A DNA stretch of 5,998 bases from Candidatus Magasanikbacteria bacterium GW2011_GWC2_45_8 (GCA_001001925.1 LCLH01000041.1:1-5998), one strand, 5' to 3'. Counted from the first letter of the stretch, positions 1 through 5,981 are shown. Notes: generated by a model from the letters alone, not told the origin. Translations and numbers: made by a program.

Positions 1-165
1 TTCGCGCATAATCACCCGTCCGGAGACACTGAACCTTCAAGCGATGACTTATTGATTACAAAAAGATTGGTGGAAGCAGGAAAAATAATGGGAATTGAAG
101 TGGCGGATCATATCGTCGTTACTCAAAATACGTTTTTTAGCTTCAAAGACAAAGGTCTGATTTAA
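1..165 (+). CDS. radC: RadC/JAB-domain protein, C-terminal fragment
   Basis: The first 54 codons of the window, read from base 1, are the end of a RadC-family protein; its start lies upstream. The fragment opens with FAHNHPSGDTEPSSDD. This carries the JAMM/MPN+ metal-binding signature: His3-x-His5, then Pro-Ser-Gly, then Ser13-x-x-Asp16, which in this fold coordinate a zinc ion. The tail, with EVADHIVVT followed by a short aromatic stretch and a Gly-Leu-Ile end, is the usual RadC C-terminus. RadC was named as a DNA repair protein, but its real role is unsettled; JAB domains are metalloprotease-like. The gene stops with TAA, 25 bases before the next gene on the same strand, so cotranscription is possible. 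The family call is strong. The symbol is less certain, because RadC-like domains also occur in mobile-element proteins and the N-terminus cannot be seen. Confidence 0.9.
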   Translation, partial: FAHNHPSGDTEPSSDDLLITKRLVEAGKIMGIEVADHIVVTQNTFFSFKDKGLI

Positions 166-190
166 TCAAAAGTATTTTGATAGAGCAGGT

Positions 191-844
191 ATGATACATA
201 CTTGGATTATTACAGTTGGGTTATTGCTGGATTTAATTGGGGCACTCGTTTTAATCATTTATAAACTTAGAATTAGATCTCACGTTGATGATGATTTAAT
301 TCTTAAAGATCATGGATATGGGTGGTATACTCAAGTTAAGCATGTAAGACAGAGGAAGCAAACCGTAGTTGGGTTTATTGTTTTGGGCGCAGGTTTCATT
401 TTACAGGGCATCGGAGGCAATACTATGTTATACAATTTGACATCGAAATTAAATGATCCTCAAATATTAGGATTGCTGGTTTCATTTGTAGGGGCTTTTC
501 ATATTTCAGCGGCAGTTTTTTTAATGCGGTATAAAGATTTGCGCAAGATATGTTACGGAGACAATGAAGGATTGTCTGAGGATTTAATACGTTTTATTTT
601 TAGACAAAGCAGAAAGACATTTGTTGGTTTTGTGGTTTTTTCTGTCGGAATTTTATTGCAGATAATCGATTATTTTTTTCTCGGTTTTTCAATTCCCATT
701 ATAGCCGTAATTCTAATTTTGATATTAGCAATTGCATTGCCCGCTATTGTTGCACCTTTTTTATGGAATGATAGTAAAATGAAAGATTTGGAAAAAAAAG
801 CGAATGATGAGGAAGTTGCAGCGGAACAAGAAAAAAAAGCGTAA
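191..844 (+). CDS. Multi-pass membrane protein of unknown function
   Basis: This 217-residue protein matches no family I recognise. It has about five hydrophobic segments, at roughly residues 4-25, 58-76, 92-113, 143-162 and 167-192, so it should sit in the cytoplasmic membrane. A charged loop (about 27-57) separates segments 1 and 2. The tail from about 194 to 217 is rich in Lys, Glu and Ala and looks like a soluble, possibly helical extension. ATG 191 is the only usable start: the first membrane segment begins almost at once, and the frame is closed by a TGA at 158-160 with no alternative start codon between. The only Shine-Dalgarno-like sequence, AGAGCAGG, lies too close to the start to be convincing. 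The gene stops 7 bases before the preferred start of the methyltransferase gene, so the two are probably cotranscribed. A functional link to restriction-modification is unproven. Confidence 0.8.
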   Translation: MIHTWIITVGLLLDLIGALVLIIYKLRIRSHVDDDLILKDHGYGWYTQVKHVRQRKQTVVGFIVLGAGFILQGIGGNTMLYNLTSKLNDPQILGLLVSFVGAFHISAAVFLMRYKDLRKICYGDNEGLSEDLIRFIFRQSRKTFVGFVVFSVGILLQIIDYFFLGFSIPIIAVILILILAIALPAIVAPFLWNDSKMKDLEKKANDEEVAAEQEKKA

Positions 845-851
845 AATAAAT

Positions 852-2492
852 ATGAAGATCACCAATGAAAAATTAGAGTTTGAGAAAATGAAATTGGAAG
901 TTGAACGGTTAAGGAAGGAGTTGAGGAAGAAAAAGAAGTATGGTTTGGTTTGGGAAGATAAACCGGAGGATGTGGTGGAGATGTGCAAGGAAAAATTGCC
1001 GGTGCTTAAGGAAGTTAAGAGTAAAGAAATAATTACCGACAAAACCAAGCCGGTAAATTTACTTATTGAGGGCGATAATTATCATGCGCTGTCGGTTTTG
1101 AATTATACGCATAAAGGCAAGATTGATGTTATCTACATTGACCCGCCGTATAACACTGGTAACAAAGATTTTATTTATAATGACAGTTATGTAGAAAAAG
1201 AAGATTCCTATCGTCACAGTAAATGGATCTCCTTCATGGTTAAGAGGTTAAAATTAGCCAAGAATTTATTAAAAGATACAGGAGTGATTTTTATTTCGAT
1301 TGATGACAATGAAATTGCTCAATTGAAGTTGTTAATGGATAATACTGATTTATTTGGAGAACAAAATTTTGTTGATTGTATTTCGTGGGAGAAGAAATCG
1401 TCTGCAAAAGGAGTGCCACCAAAAAATATGATAGTTAATGTACATGAGTACATTTTGGTCTACCAAAAGTCTAATAAATTTTCATTTGTTGGTGAGCCAA
1501 GAAGTGCAGAAGGTTTTAGTAATTCAGACCACGATCCACGAGGTCCATGGCGGAATACTAATATAAAAAGCACCGTAAAGGATAAATCGCATGCGTTTAC
1601 GATTATTGACCCATTTACCGGTAATTCCTTTACGGACACTTGGGCTTTTAGTAAAGATGAACTTACTAGACTGATAAAAGAGAAGTATTTGATTTTCCCA
1701 AAAAATAAGAACGGACAAGTAAGAAAAAAAGAATTCTACAATGAATTTAAAAATGCAAATATCCCACTTAAATCATCTTGGGGGTTATTCGATAATCAAA
1801 GGAATACGGAGATGCTAAAGGAAATTCTCGGTGATGCATTATTTTTAAATCCTAAACCATTGGACCTGTTAATCTATTTACTGGAAAGTACAATGAATAA
1901 AAATTCGATTGTTTTAGATTTTATGGCAGGTAGCGGCACAACCGCGCATGCTTTACTAAAGATTAATAAAAAAGATAGTGGCAACCGAAAGTTCATTTTA
2001 TGTACCAATAACGAAAATAATAACGGAAACGGTCATAAGATTGCTGAGGATATTTGCTATCCCAGAATTAAAAAAATTATTGAAGGATATAAAAATTCGA
2101 ACGGTGAGAAGGTGGAAGGCCTAGGTGGCAACTTGAAGTACTTCAAAACTGGCTTTGTTGCGGCGGAGCCAAATGATACGAACAAAACAAAACTGACCAA
2201 AGAGGCAGTAGAAATGCTATGCATTAAAGAAGGGACTTTTGAAGCGGTCGTTGAAGAAACAGATTTAAAGATTTTCAAAAATCACGATCATCACTGCGCA
2301 ATCATTTTTGACGAGGCAATGATACCGAAGTTTAAGCAAAAACTGAAAAAACTAGACGGCAAATGTAGTGTGTATATTTTCTCACTAGGCGACGATACAT
2401 TTGATGATGAATTTGAGGATGTAAAAGGCAAAGTAAAACTATCCCCAATACCGGAGGCGATTTTGAGAGTGTATAGAAGGATATTTAAATAA
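852..2492 (+). CDS. mod: Type III restriction-modification Mod subunit (DNA adenine methyltransferase)
   Basis: This 546-residue protein should transfer a methyl group from S-adenosylmethionine to adenine N6 at a short DNA site. From the ATG at 852, a charged coiled-coil-like segment (about 5-29) is followed by the family stretch KYGLVWEDKPEDV (29-41). Catalytic motif IV, DPPYNTG, is at 97-103. The middle, about 165-330, is the expected target-recognition region. A motif X-like NPKPLDLL starts near 333, and the SAM-binding motif I, DFMAGSGTT, is at 356-364. Motif IV before motif I is the beta-class order typical of type III Mod. Length is close to normal and no motif is damaged. An ATG at 804 is also in frame, but it would overlap the membrane protein by 41 bases and add a 16-residue basic leader; 852 gives the usual N-terminus. 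The partner Res gene downstream is broken, so this Mod probably works alone. Its target site cannot be read from sequence. Confidence 0.93.
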   Translation: MKITNEKLEFEKMKLEVERLRKELRKKKKYGLVWEDKPEDVVEMCKEKLPVLKEVKSKEIITDKTKPVNLLIEGDNYHALSVLNYTHKGKIDVIYIDPPYNTGNKDFIYNDSYVEKEDSYRHSKWISFMVKRLKLAKNLLKDTGVIFISIDDNEIAQLKLLMDNTDLFGEQNFVDCISWEKKSSAKGVPPKNMIVNVHEYILVYQKSNKFSFVGEPRSAEGFSNSDHDPRGPWRNTNIKSTVKDKSHAFTIIDPFTGNSFTDTWAFSKDELTRLIKEKYLIFPKNKNGQVRKKEFYNEFKNANIPLKSSWGLFDNQRNTEMLKEILGDALFLNPKPLDLLIYLLESTMNKNSIVLDFMAGSGTTAHALLKINKKDSGNRKFILCTNNENNNGNGHKIAEDICYPRIKKIIEGYKNSNGEKVEGLGGNLKYFKTGFVAAEPNDTNKTKLTKEAVEMLCIKEGTFEAVVEETDLKIFKNHDHHCAIIFDEAMIPKFKQKLKKLDGKCSVYIFSLGDDTFDDEFEDVKGKVKLSPIPEAILRVYRRIFK

Positions 2493-2502
2493 GATAAAAA
2501 TT

Positions 2503-2721
2503 ATGGCTAGATTGAATTTTAATGCAATTTTTGCTCAACATCTTGACGATAATACACTTGAGCCAAAACAAAGGATCAGAGTGGGAGGGGTTGAGTTTGG
2601 GCCTGGTGTTAAATTTTCCCACGGTGTCGCGTTTGGCGGTGTTGATTTTTCACAATTTATCGGACGTGATCTTGAGGTAGAAACTCACGGCGATATTTTA
2701 GTGATCAAGGGGATATATTAG
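2503..2721 (+). CDS. Small glycine-rich protein with GVxF repeats, in the mod-res interval
   Basis: This 72-residue protein begins 10 bases after the mod stop codon. I do not recognise it as a named family. After a short hydrophobic start (ARLNFNAIFAQ) and an acidic turn comes RIRVGG, then four GVxF units: GVEF (29-32), GVKF (35-38), GVAF (41-44) and GVDF (46-49), spaced 6, 6 and 5 residues apart. The end, DLEVETHGDILVIKGIY, is strand-forming. The regular hydrophobic/aromatic period suggests a small all-beta fold. It has no signal peptide, membrane segment or cysteines, so it should be cytoplasmic. The reading frame is intact, unlike the genes after it. Its position between a methyltransferase and its restriction partner suggests an accessory or regulatory role, but that is inference. 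The ribosome binding site is weak (AAGATAAAAATT before ATG). Confidence 0.75.
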   Translation: MARLNFNAIFAQHLDDNTLEPKQRIRVGGVEFGPGVKFSHGVAFGGVDFSQFIGRDLEVETHGDILVIKGIY

Positions 2722-2723
2722 TT

Positions 2724-2831
2724 ATGGCAAAAGAAGAACCACGGGTTAAAATTCCAGACCCAAGTGAAGAATTTAGTAAACGATTTGATCGTCTATTTTA
2801 TCTTGTGATTGGTGCAATGTTCGCTTTTTGA
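2724..2831 (+). pseudogene. Truncated small membrane protein, 5' remnant
   Basis: An ATG two bases after the 72-residue gene, with AAGGGG about 11 bases upstream, opens a 35-codon reading frame starting MAKEEPRVKIPDPSEEF. It runs into what looks like the beginning of a membrane segment (LFYLVIGAMFAF) and then hits TGA at 2829-2831. The hydrophobic segment is cut short, and the DNA from about 2818 on reads as the Res helicase in another frame. I therefore read this as the front of a one-segment membrane protein whose 3' half was lost in the deletion that also removed the front of Res. It could still be translated as a 35-residue peptide. No function can be assigned. Confidence 0.55.
2805..2820 (+). 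other. Probable deletion junction joining the small membrane protein gene to Res
   Basis: Up to about 2805 the sequence codes for the small membrane protein in the frame starting at 2724. From the TGT at 2818 it codes, in another frame, for CSLFDDLGDRKIDENEILFF, which resembles an internal stretch of Res helicases of this group. The Res frame is closed upstream by TGA at 2806-2808, so the break lies roughly between 2806 and 2818. The deleted piece would have held the 3' half of the small gene and the Res N-terminus. The exact breakpoints cannot be fixed without an intact relative. Confidence 0.55.
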
Positions 2832-2931
2832 CGATTTAGGCGATCGGAAAATTGATGAGAATGAGATTTTGTTTTTCAATTGGGAAAGTATCAACAAAAA
2901 GGACAATGTGTATATTCGTGAGAGTGAGCAA

Positions 2932-2934
2932 TAA
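2932..2934 (+). other. In-frame TAA nonsense codon in the Res remnant
   Basis: The reading frame runs ...YIRESEQ, TAA, NNLSHILERTR... with the same frame on both sides. No base is gained or lost, so this is a substitution and not a frameshift. The continuing sequence leads directly into the DESH motif about 60 bases later. Confidence 0.85.
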
Positions 2935-3270
2935 AATAACTTGTCGCATATTTTAGAGCGAACGCGCGGGGAGGGTCGGAAGGTATTGCTCATTATTGAT
3001 GAGAGCCATTACAGCGCCGGACAAATGGACGAGAAAGAAAAATCCGCGGCCACACGATTGCGCGATGATATTGGCGCGGATTTGACGATTGAAGTCTCGG
3101 CAACACCGCTCCTTAGCGGCGATGAATCGGTGAATGTGCAAATTGAAGATGTAAAAGCGGAAGGAGTTATTAAAAAGGGCGTTGTGCTTAATGAGAATTT
3201 TAAAAATACCCTTGAAAATGGAAAAATAAAAACTGATTTGGCTGGCGGTAACGAGGCATTGGTTCTTGGA

Positions 3271-3273
3271 TAG
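3271..3273 (+). other. In-frame TAG nonsense codon in the Res remnant
   Basis: The frame reads ...GGNEALVLG, TAG, ALKKRAELMKAYKRDG... and stays the same across the stop. The sequence on both sides fits the linker between the two helicase lobes. A single change from TTG (Leu) would be enough to create it, although the original residue is not known. Confidence 0.85.
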
Positions 3274-4125
3274 GCACTGAAAAAACGCGCCGAATTAATG
3301 AAGGCATATAAACGAGATGGTGTGGACATTAACCCCTTGGTGTTAATCCAGTTGCCTGATAGAAAGGGGAGTAGTGAGGATAGATTGCGCGAGCGAGTAG
3401 AGCGAATTTTGAAGGATGAGCACGGCATTACTACTGAAAAGGGAAATAATAAGTTGGCCGTATGGCTTTCCGGCGAGCATATTAACAAAGAAGATGTGGA
3501 GAGAAATGATAATAGCGTGGAAGTCTTGATTTTCAAACAAACGCCTGCCTTGGGCTGGGATTGTCCGCGAGCGCAGATTTTAGTGTTGTTTCGTGAATGG
3601 CATAGTCAAGTGTTTTCTATCCAGACCGTTGGTCGTATTATGCGTATGCCCGAGCCGGATAAAGGTTATTATGAAAATGATCCATTGAACTATGCCTATG
3701 TGTGTACAAACTTGAATGATATTGATATTCAAGAGGACATTGCACGCAAGTACATTACGATTTATACCAGTAGACGAAAGAAGCAGTACCAATCCATCAG
3801 CTTGACCTCGTATCATACTGTTCGCCATAGAGAAAAGACACGCTTATCTCCGGAGTTTACGGATATTTTTTTGAAGACGGCGGAAGACCTTGGGTTGGCT
3901 AAAAAAATAAATAAAAAAGAGGAGCATACTTCACAGACATTAATTTCTGACTGGCATACGGAGAATATTAATTTGGCAGGCGCGGGCATGGTGAAGGAAG
4001 CAACCACGCAATATGCGGTTGGGAATATAGACTTACAGCGCTACTTTGATTTTTTCGTTCGGCGGAGTTTGCGACATTTCTATCCAGAAGATCGTACTGT
4101 AGGAAGAGTCAAAACCACAATTTAT

Positions 4126-4148
4126 AAATTTTTAAGCACGAACTAGAG
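4126..4148 (+). other. Frameshift (-1) in a T run of the Res remnant
   Basis: The helicase frame ends TIYKFLSTN and then TAG at 4144-4146. The same DNA shifted by one base reads FKHELEMDYEKEWEPLVR..., a natural continuation. Adding one T to the five-T run at 4129-4133 restores a single open frame (KFFKHELEMDYEKEW). Confidence 0.75.
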
Positions 4149-4270
4149 ATGGATTATGAGAAAGAATGGGAGCCGCTTGTGCGAATTATAATGTCCGAAA
4201 ATAATGCCGAGCATATTGCACATACGATCGCCGAGAGCGAAAAGCGATATATTGAACGTGTTACTGATCG

Positions 4271-4289
4271 GGAAAAGAGCTTGAATTAA
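4271..4289 (+). other. Frameshift (-1) in an A run of the Res remnant
   Basis: The second segment reads ...RVTDREKSLN and then TAA at 4287-4289. The next frame reads KELELTEKWEIPEAIKYGD and continues to the nuclease domain. Adding one A to the run at 4273-4276 joins them as DREKELELTEKW. Confidence 0.75.
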
Positions 4290-4790
4290 CTGAAAAGTGG
4301 GAAATACCGGAGGCGATAAAATATGGCGATAAAAACATTGAACGAAATGCTGGAAAGTCAATCATGCAACCATTTTTTACGAGTTGGGATTCGGGAGCAG
4401 AGGAAAAACTCGTAGAATTTTTTGAAAAACGAAATAATCATGTTGAATGGTGGTTTAAAAACGGAGACCGAGATGCAACATTTTTTGCCGTGCCATATGA
4501 AGATGGCGATCAGAAGCCCTTTTATGTTGACTTTATAGTGAGGATGAAGGATGGAAGGATAGGCTTATTCGATCCTCACGGGACGCATTTGGGTGATTTT
4601 ACCGCTAAGTCGGATGGCTTGCAGGCATATATCGCCGAGCAGAATAAAAAGGGAAAGAAATTATTCGGCGGAATGGTTTCTAACACCGACCCACGAAATT
4701 ATACCGGGCGATGGGTCTACTTTGATAAACCCGGGAAGGAGTTTAAAAAGGATAGTTTTGGGAATTGGAAGGAGTTGGAATTATAGAACA

Positions 4791-4834
4791 AAACACAAAG
4801 AGTGCGCACTCTTTGTGTTTGCGAGGGAATTTTT
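4791..4834. terminator. Perfect 30-bp palindrome, probable bidirectional terminator
   Basis: The arm AAACACAAAGAGTGC (4791-4805) is followed without a gap by its exact reverse complement at 4806-4820. The transcript can fold into a stem of about 13 pairs with a 4-base loop. On the plus strand a six-T run follows at 4829-4834, a little far for a classic terminator. On the minus strand the hairpin is followed at once by TGTTC, so the last arm base run is TTTTG. It lies 4 bases past the Res stop and 13 bases from the stop of the convergent gene, the expected place for a shared terminator. Confidence 0.8.
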
Positions 4835-5067
4835 TATGAGATTGTCTCCTCGCCTACAATTTTCCAGGCGCCTGGACCGGAAACACGCGCCATGGTTTGT
4901 CTGCCGTTGCCGCGAATAACTACCGGGCCATATGTTTCCTTTGCCCAGCCGTTGCCGGTGCCGATGATATCAACTACAGGACCTAGTGCGGATGGTACTT
5001 GATTCCATGCGTAGCGAATGTCACCAGTTATATCGCCTATGCCGCCAAAGATGCTAAATTCTGACAT
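4834..5067 (-). CDS. Small protein of unknown function, 77 residues
   Basis: This minus-strand gene faces the Res remnant and ends next to the shared palindrome. I do not recognise the family. The protein is rich in Gly, Ile and Val and low in charge, with Gly-centred turns (FGGIGDITGD, GTGNGW, IRGNGRQ, VSGPGAW) and two Trp residues, which suggests a compact beta-rich fold. It has no clear signal peptide, although the first half is fairly hydrophobic, and no cysteines. ATG 5067 is the only ATG before an upstream in-frame stop (TGA at 5092-5094 on the minus strand). No Shine-Dalgarno sequence is visible. The DNA is richer in G and C than the genes to its left, which could mean a different origin. 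The neat placement against the terminator and the non-random composition favour a real gene. The lack of any recognised motif keeps confidence moderate. Confidence 0.6.
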   Translation of the reverse strand: MSEFSIFGGIGDITGDIRYAWNQVPSALGPVVDIIGTGNGWAKETYGPVVIRGNGRQTMARVSGPGAWKIVGEETIS

Positions 5068-5212
5068 ATGTGAGAAATTAATGCAATGTCGTCATAATCC
5101 TTGAACCAAGAATCGGCCTGAATCAAAAAGATTTTCTTGTGTCGGAAGTTCCGTCGCGCGCCGTCACATCCAGATCATGCCGCACTGTTAATCATCGCAT
5201 AAGGTGTCGTAC
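5068..5212. other. Divergent intergenic spacer with a short palindrome
   Basis: These 145 bases separate two genes that point away from each other, so promoters for both should lie here. I see no convincing -35/-10 pair on either strand. The palindrome CGGAAGTTCCG at 5143-5153 (5-base arms around one G) could be an operator half-way between the genes. A CAAGAA (5107-5112) / TTCTTG (5134-5139) pair could form a weak hairpin. No RNA gene is recognised. Confidence 0.4.
5201..5206 (+). promoter_or_regulatory. Ribosome binding site that sets the start of the nuclease-like gene
   Basis: AAGGTG lies six bases before the ATG at 5213, a good Shine-Dalgarno spacing. The GTG at 5204, an alternative start in the same frame, overlaps this site and has no such sequence before it. 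ATG 5213 is therefore preferred. Confidence 0.55.
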
Positions 5213-5788
5213 ATGTCAAGGGCAATTTTCGTATTTTCTGTGGATAATTTTGCCTTGCAGCAAAAATTTGTTGTGGCGGCGGCGGAGATTGAAGCGCAGA
5301 TGGAAAATCAAACCCGCGCCACGGGACGCATTGAAGAATTGTTTGAGTCGCTTTTGCTTATTTCCGAAAAATTTGTGGAGAAGGCGATTTTGAAACATCT
5401 TGATAAGAAGGGCTGGAATTATAATGTCAAGACAAAAGGTTTGCACGAGCGTGGGTGCGATATTGTGGTTACAGATTCGCGGAATAAGAACAAGGCGCGA
5501 AGATTTTATATTGAGTGCAAAGGAAAATCCTACGCAAAGTCAGCACGGGCCATCGCGGACACAATTTTTTTATTCGCACTCGGACAAGTGATTACGAGGA
5601 TGAAAGTTGTCGCTAGGCACGCGTACAAATATGGGCTTGGCTTACCCGAAGTCAGCGCGAAAAAGGCGTTGCGCCGGATTCCGTGGCAAGCCGCGAGACA
5701 TTTGTGCCTATACATTTTTTCCGTAGATGATAAAGGGCGCGTCACCGAATATTCGCCAAGGGATTTTAAGAAATCGCAAAGATCATAA
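5213..5788 (+). CDS. PD-(D/E)xK-type nuclease-like protein, 191 residues
   Basis: The sequence suggests a restriction-endonuclease-fold protein. Counting from ATG 5213, a helical N-terminal part (about 13-62, rich in Ala, Glu and Leu) contains Glu56, a candidate for the first active-site acid. GCDIVV follows with Asp83, then a strand FYIECKGKS with Glu101-Cys-Lys103, and a later ALGQ with Gln125. This D-(17 residues)-ExK-(helix)-Q layout matches PD-(D/E)xK nucleases, in which these residues bind a metal ion and cut DNA. The basic C-terminal half (VARHAYKYG, KKALRRIPW) could contact nucleic acid. No target-recognition domain or helicase is attached, and no methyltransferase partner adjoins it. 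It diverges from the 77-residue gene. I cannot name the family. It could be a solitary restriction enzyme, a repair nuclease or a mobile-element protein. The nuclease call is inferred from motifs only. Confidence 0.7.
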   Translation: MSRAIFVFSVDNFALQQKFVVAAAEIEAQMENQTRATGRIEELFESLLLISEKFVEKAILKHLDKKGWNYNVKTKGLHERGCDIVVTDSRNKNKARRFYIECKGKSYAKSARAIADTIFLFALGQVITRMKVVARHAYKYGLGLPEVSAKKALRRIPWQAARHLCLYIFSVDDKGRVTEYSPRDFKKSQRS

Positions 5789-5953
5789 AAACAGGAAAGA
5801 TTGATTGTTCACAAAAATTCCTCGTCATCGGGTGATAAATGAGGGGGGTGCAACTACCATCCCACATCCAACCCACACTATCTATTCTGCAATTCTGCGG
5901 AATCGCAGAACGAGCAAAGTGGGTGGAAGGCGTGGAGGGTAGGCGGATATTAT
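5789..5953. other. Intergenic region with a long imperfect stem-loop
   Basis: No convincing gene is seen here. CTACC at 5854-5858 pairs with GGTAG at 5938-5942, and ACCCAC (5871-5876) pairs with GTGGGT (5919-5924), with mismatches and bulges between them. At the centre, TTCTGCG (5893-5899) and CGCAGAA (5904-5910) form a perfect 7-bp hairpin with loop GAAT. The nested arms could be a structured RNA, a small repeat element or a regulatory site upstream of the next promoter. There is no T run after it, so it is not a normal terminator. Confidence 0.45.
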
Positions 5954-5961
5954 GGTATACT
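5953..5961 (+). promoter_or_regulatory. Extended -10 promoter reading out of the window
   Basis: TGGTATACT matches the extended -10 consensus TGnTATAAT with one difference. The region 17 bases upstream (about 5933-5938, TGGAGG) has no resemblance to TTGACA, so this would be a -35-independent promoter. Transcription should start near 5967-5969 and run to the right. Confidence 0.6.
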
Positions 5962-5981
5962 AAAAATGAACCTAAAATAAA

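Larger units (their letters stand above)
2818..4786 (+). pseudogene. res: Type III restriction-modification Res subunit (helicase-nuclease), degraded
   Basis: Res subunits use ATP to translocate on DNA and cut it when their Mod partner finds unmodified sites. About 650 codons remain, spread over three frames. Helicase motif II (DESH) is at 2998-3009, motif III (SATP) at 3097-3108, the motif V region (ALGWDCPRA) at 3547-3573 and motif VI (QTVGRIMR) at 3622-3645. The C-terminal nuclease region, with DFIV at 4529-4540 and DPHG at 4571-4582, ends at TAG 4784-4786. The N-terminus, perhaps 200 residues with the Walker A motif, is missing at a deletion junction. Two nonsense codons (TAA 2932-2934, TAG 3271-3273) interrupt the first frame. 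Single-base deletions near 4131 and 4274 shift it twice by -1. The intervening sequence is otherwise well preserved, which points to recent decay. Without Walker A this cannot be an active ATPase, even if the stops were read through. Confidence 0.9.

Noticed and set aside
166..180. TCAAAA-GTA-TTTTGA hairpin after radC as a terminator
   Set aside because: Six A/T-rich pairs with a 3-base loop and no T run; too weak, and the next gene starts 10 bases later.
804..851. Upstream in-frame ATG that would extend Mod by 16 residues
   Set aside because: It overlaps the membrane protein gene by 41 bases and adds only a basic leader. The usual Mod N-terminus begins at 852.
761..1048. 95-codon minus-strand frame at the start of mod
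   Set aside because: Almost only Phe, Ser, Leu and Ile, the mirror image of a lysine-rich coding stretch.
2724..2934. TGA read as a sense codon (code 4 or 25) to rescue the frame at 2829
   Set aside because: Reading through TGA gives unrelated sequence, while the Res match is in a different frame. Mod has no in-frame TGA.
3009..3536. 175-codon open frame on the minus strand opposite the Res remnant
   Set aside because: Serine/phenylalanine/proline-rich composition typical of an antisense shadow. The plus strand holds clear helicase sequence.
4593..4919. 108-codon plus-strand frame over the Res end and terminator
   Set aside because: It overlaps the nuclease domain in another frame, runs through the palindrome and has low-quality composition.
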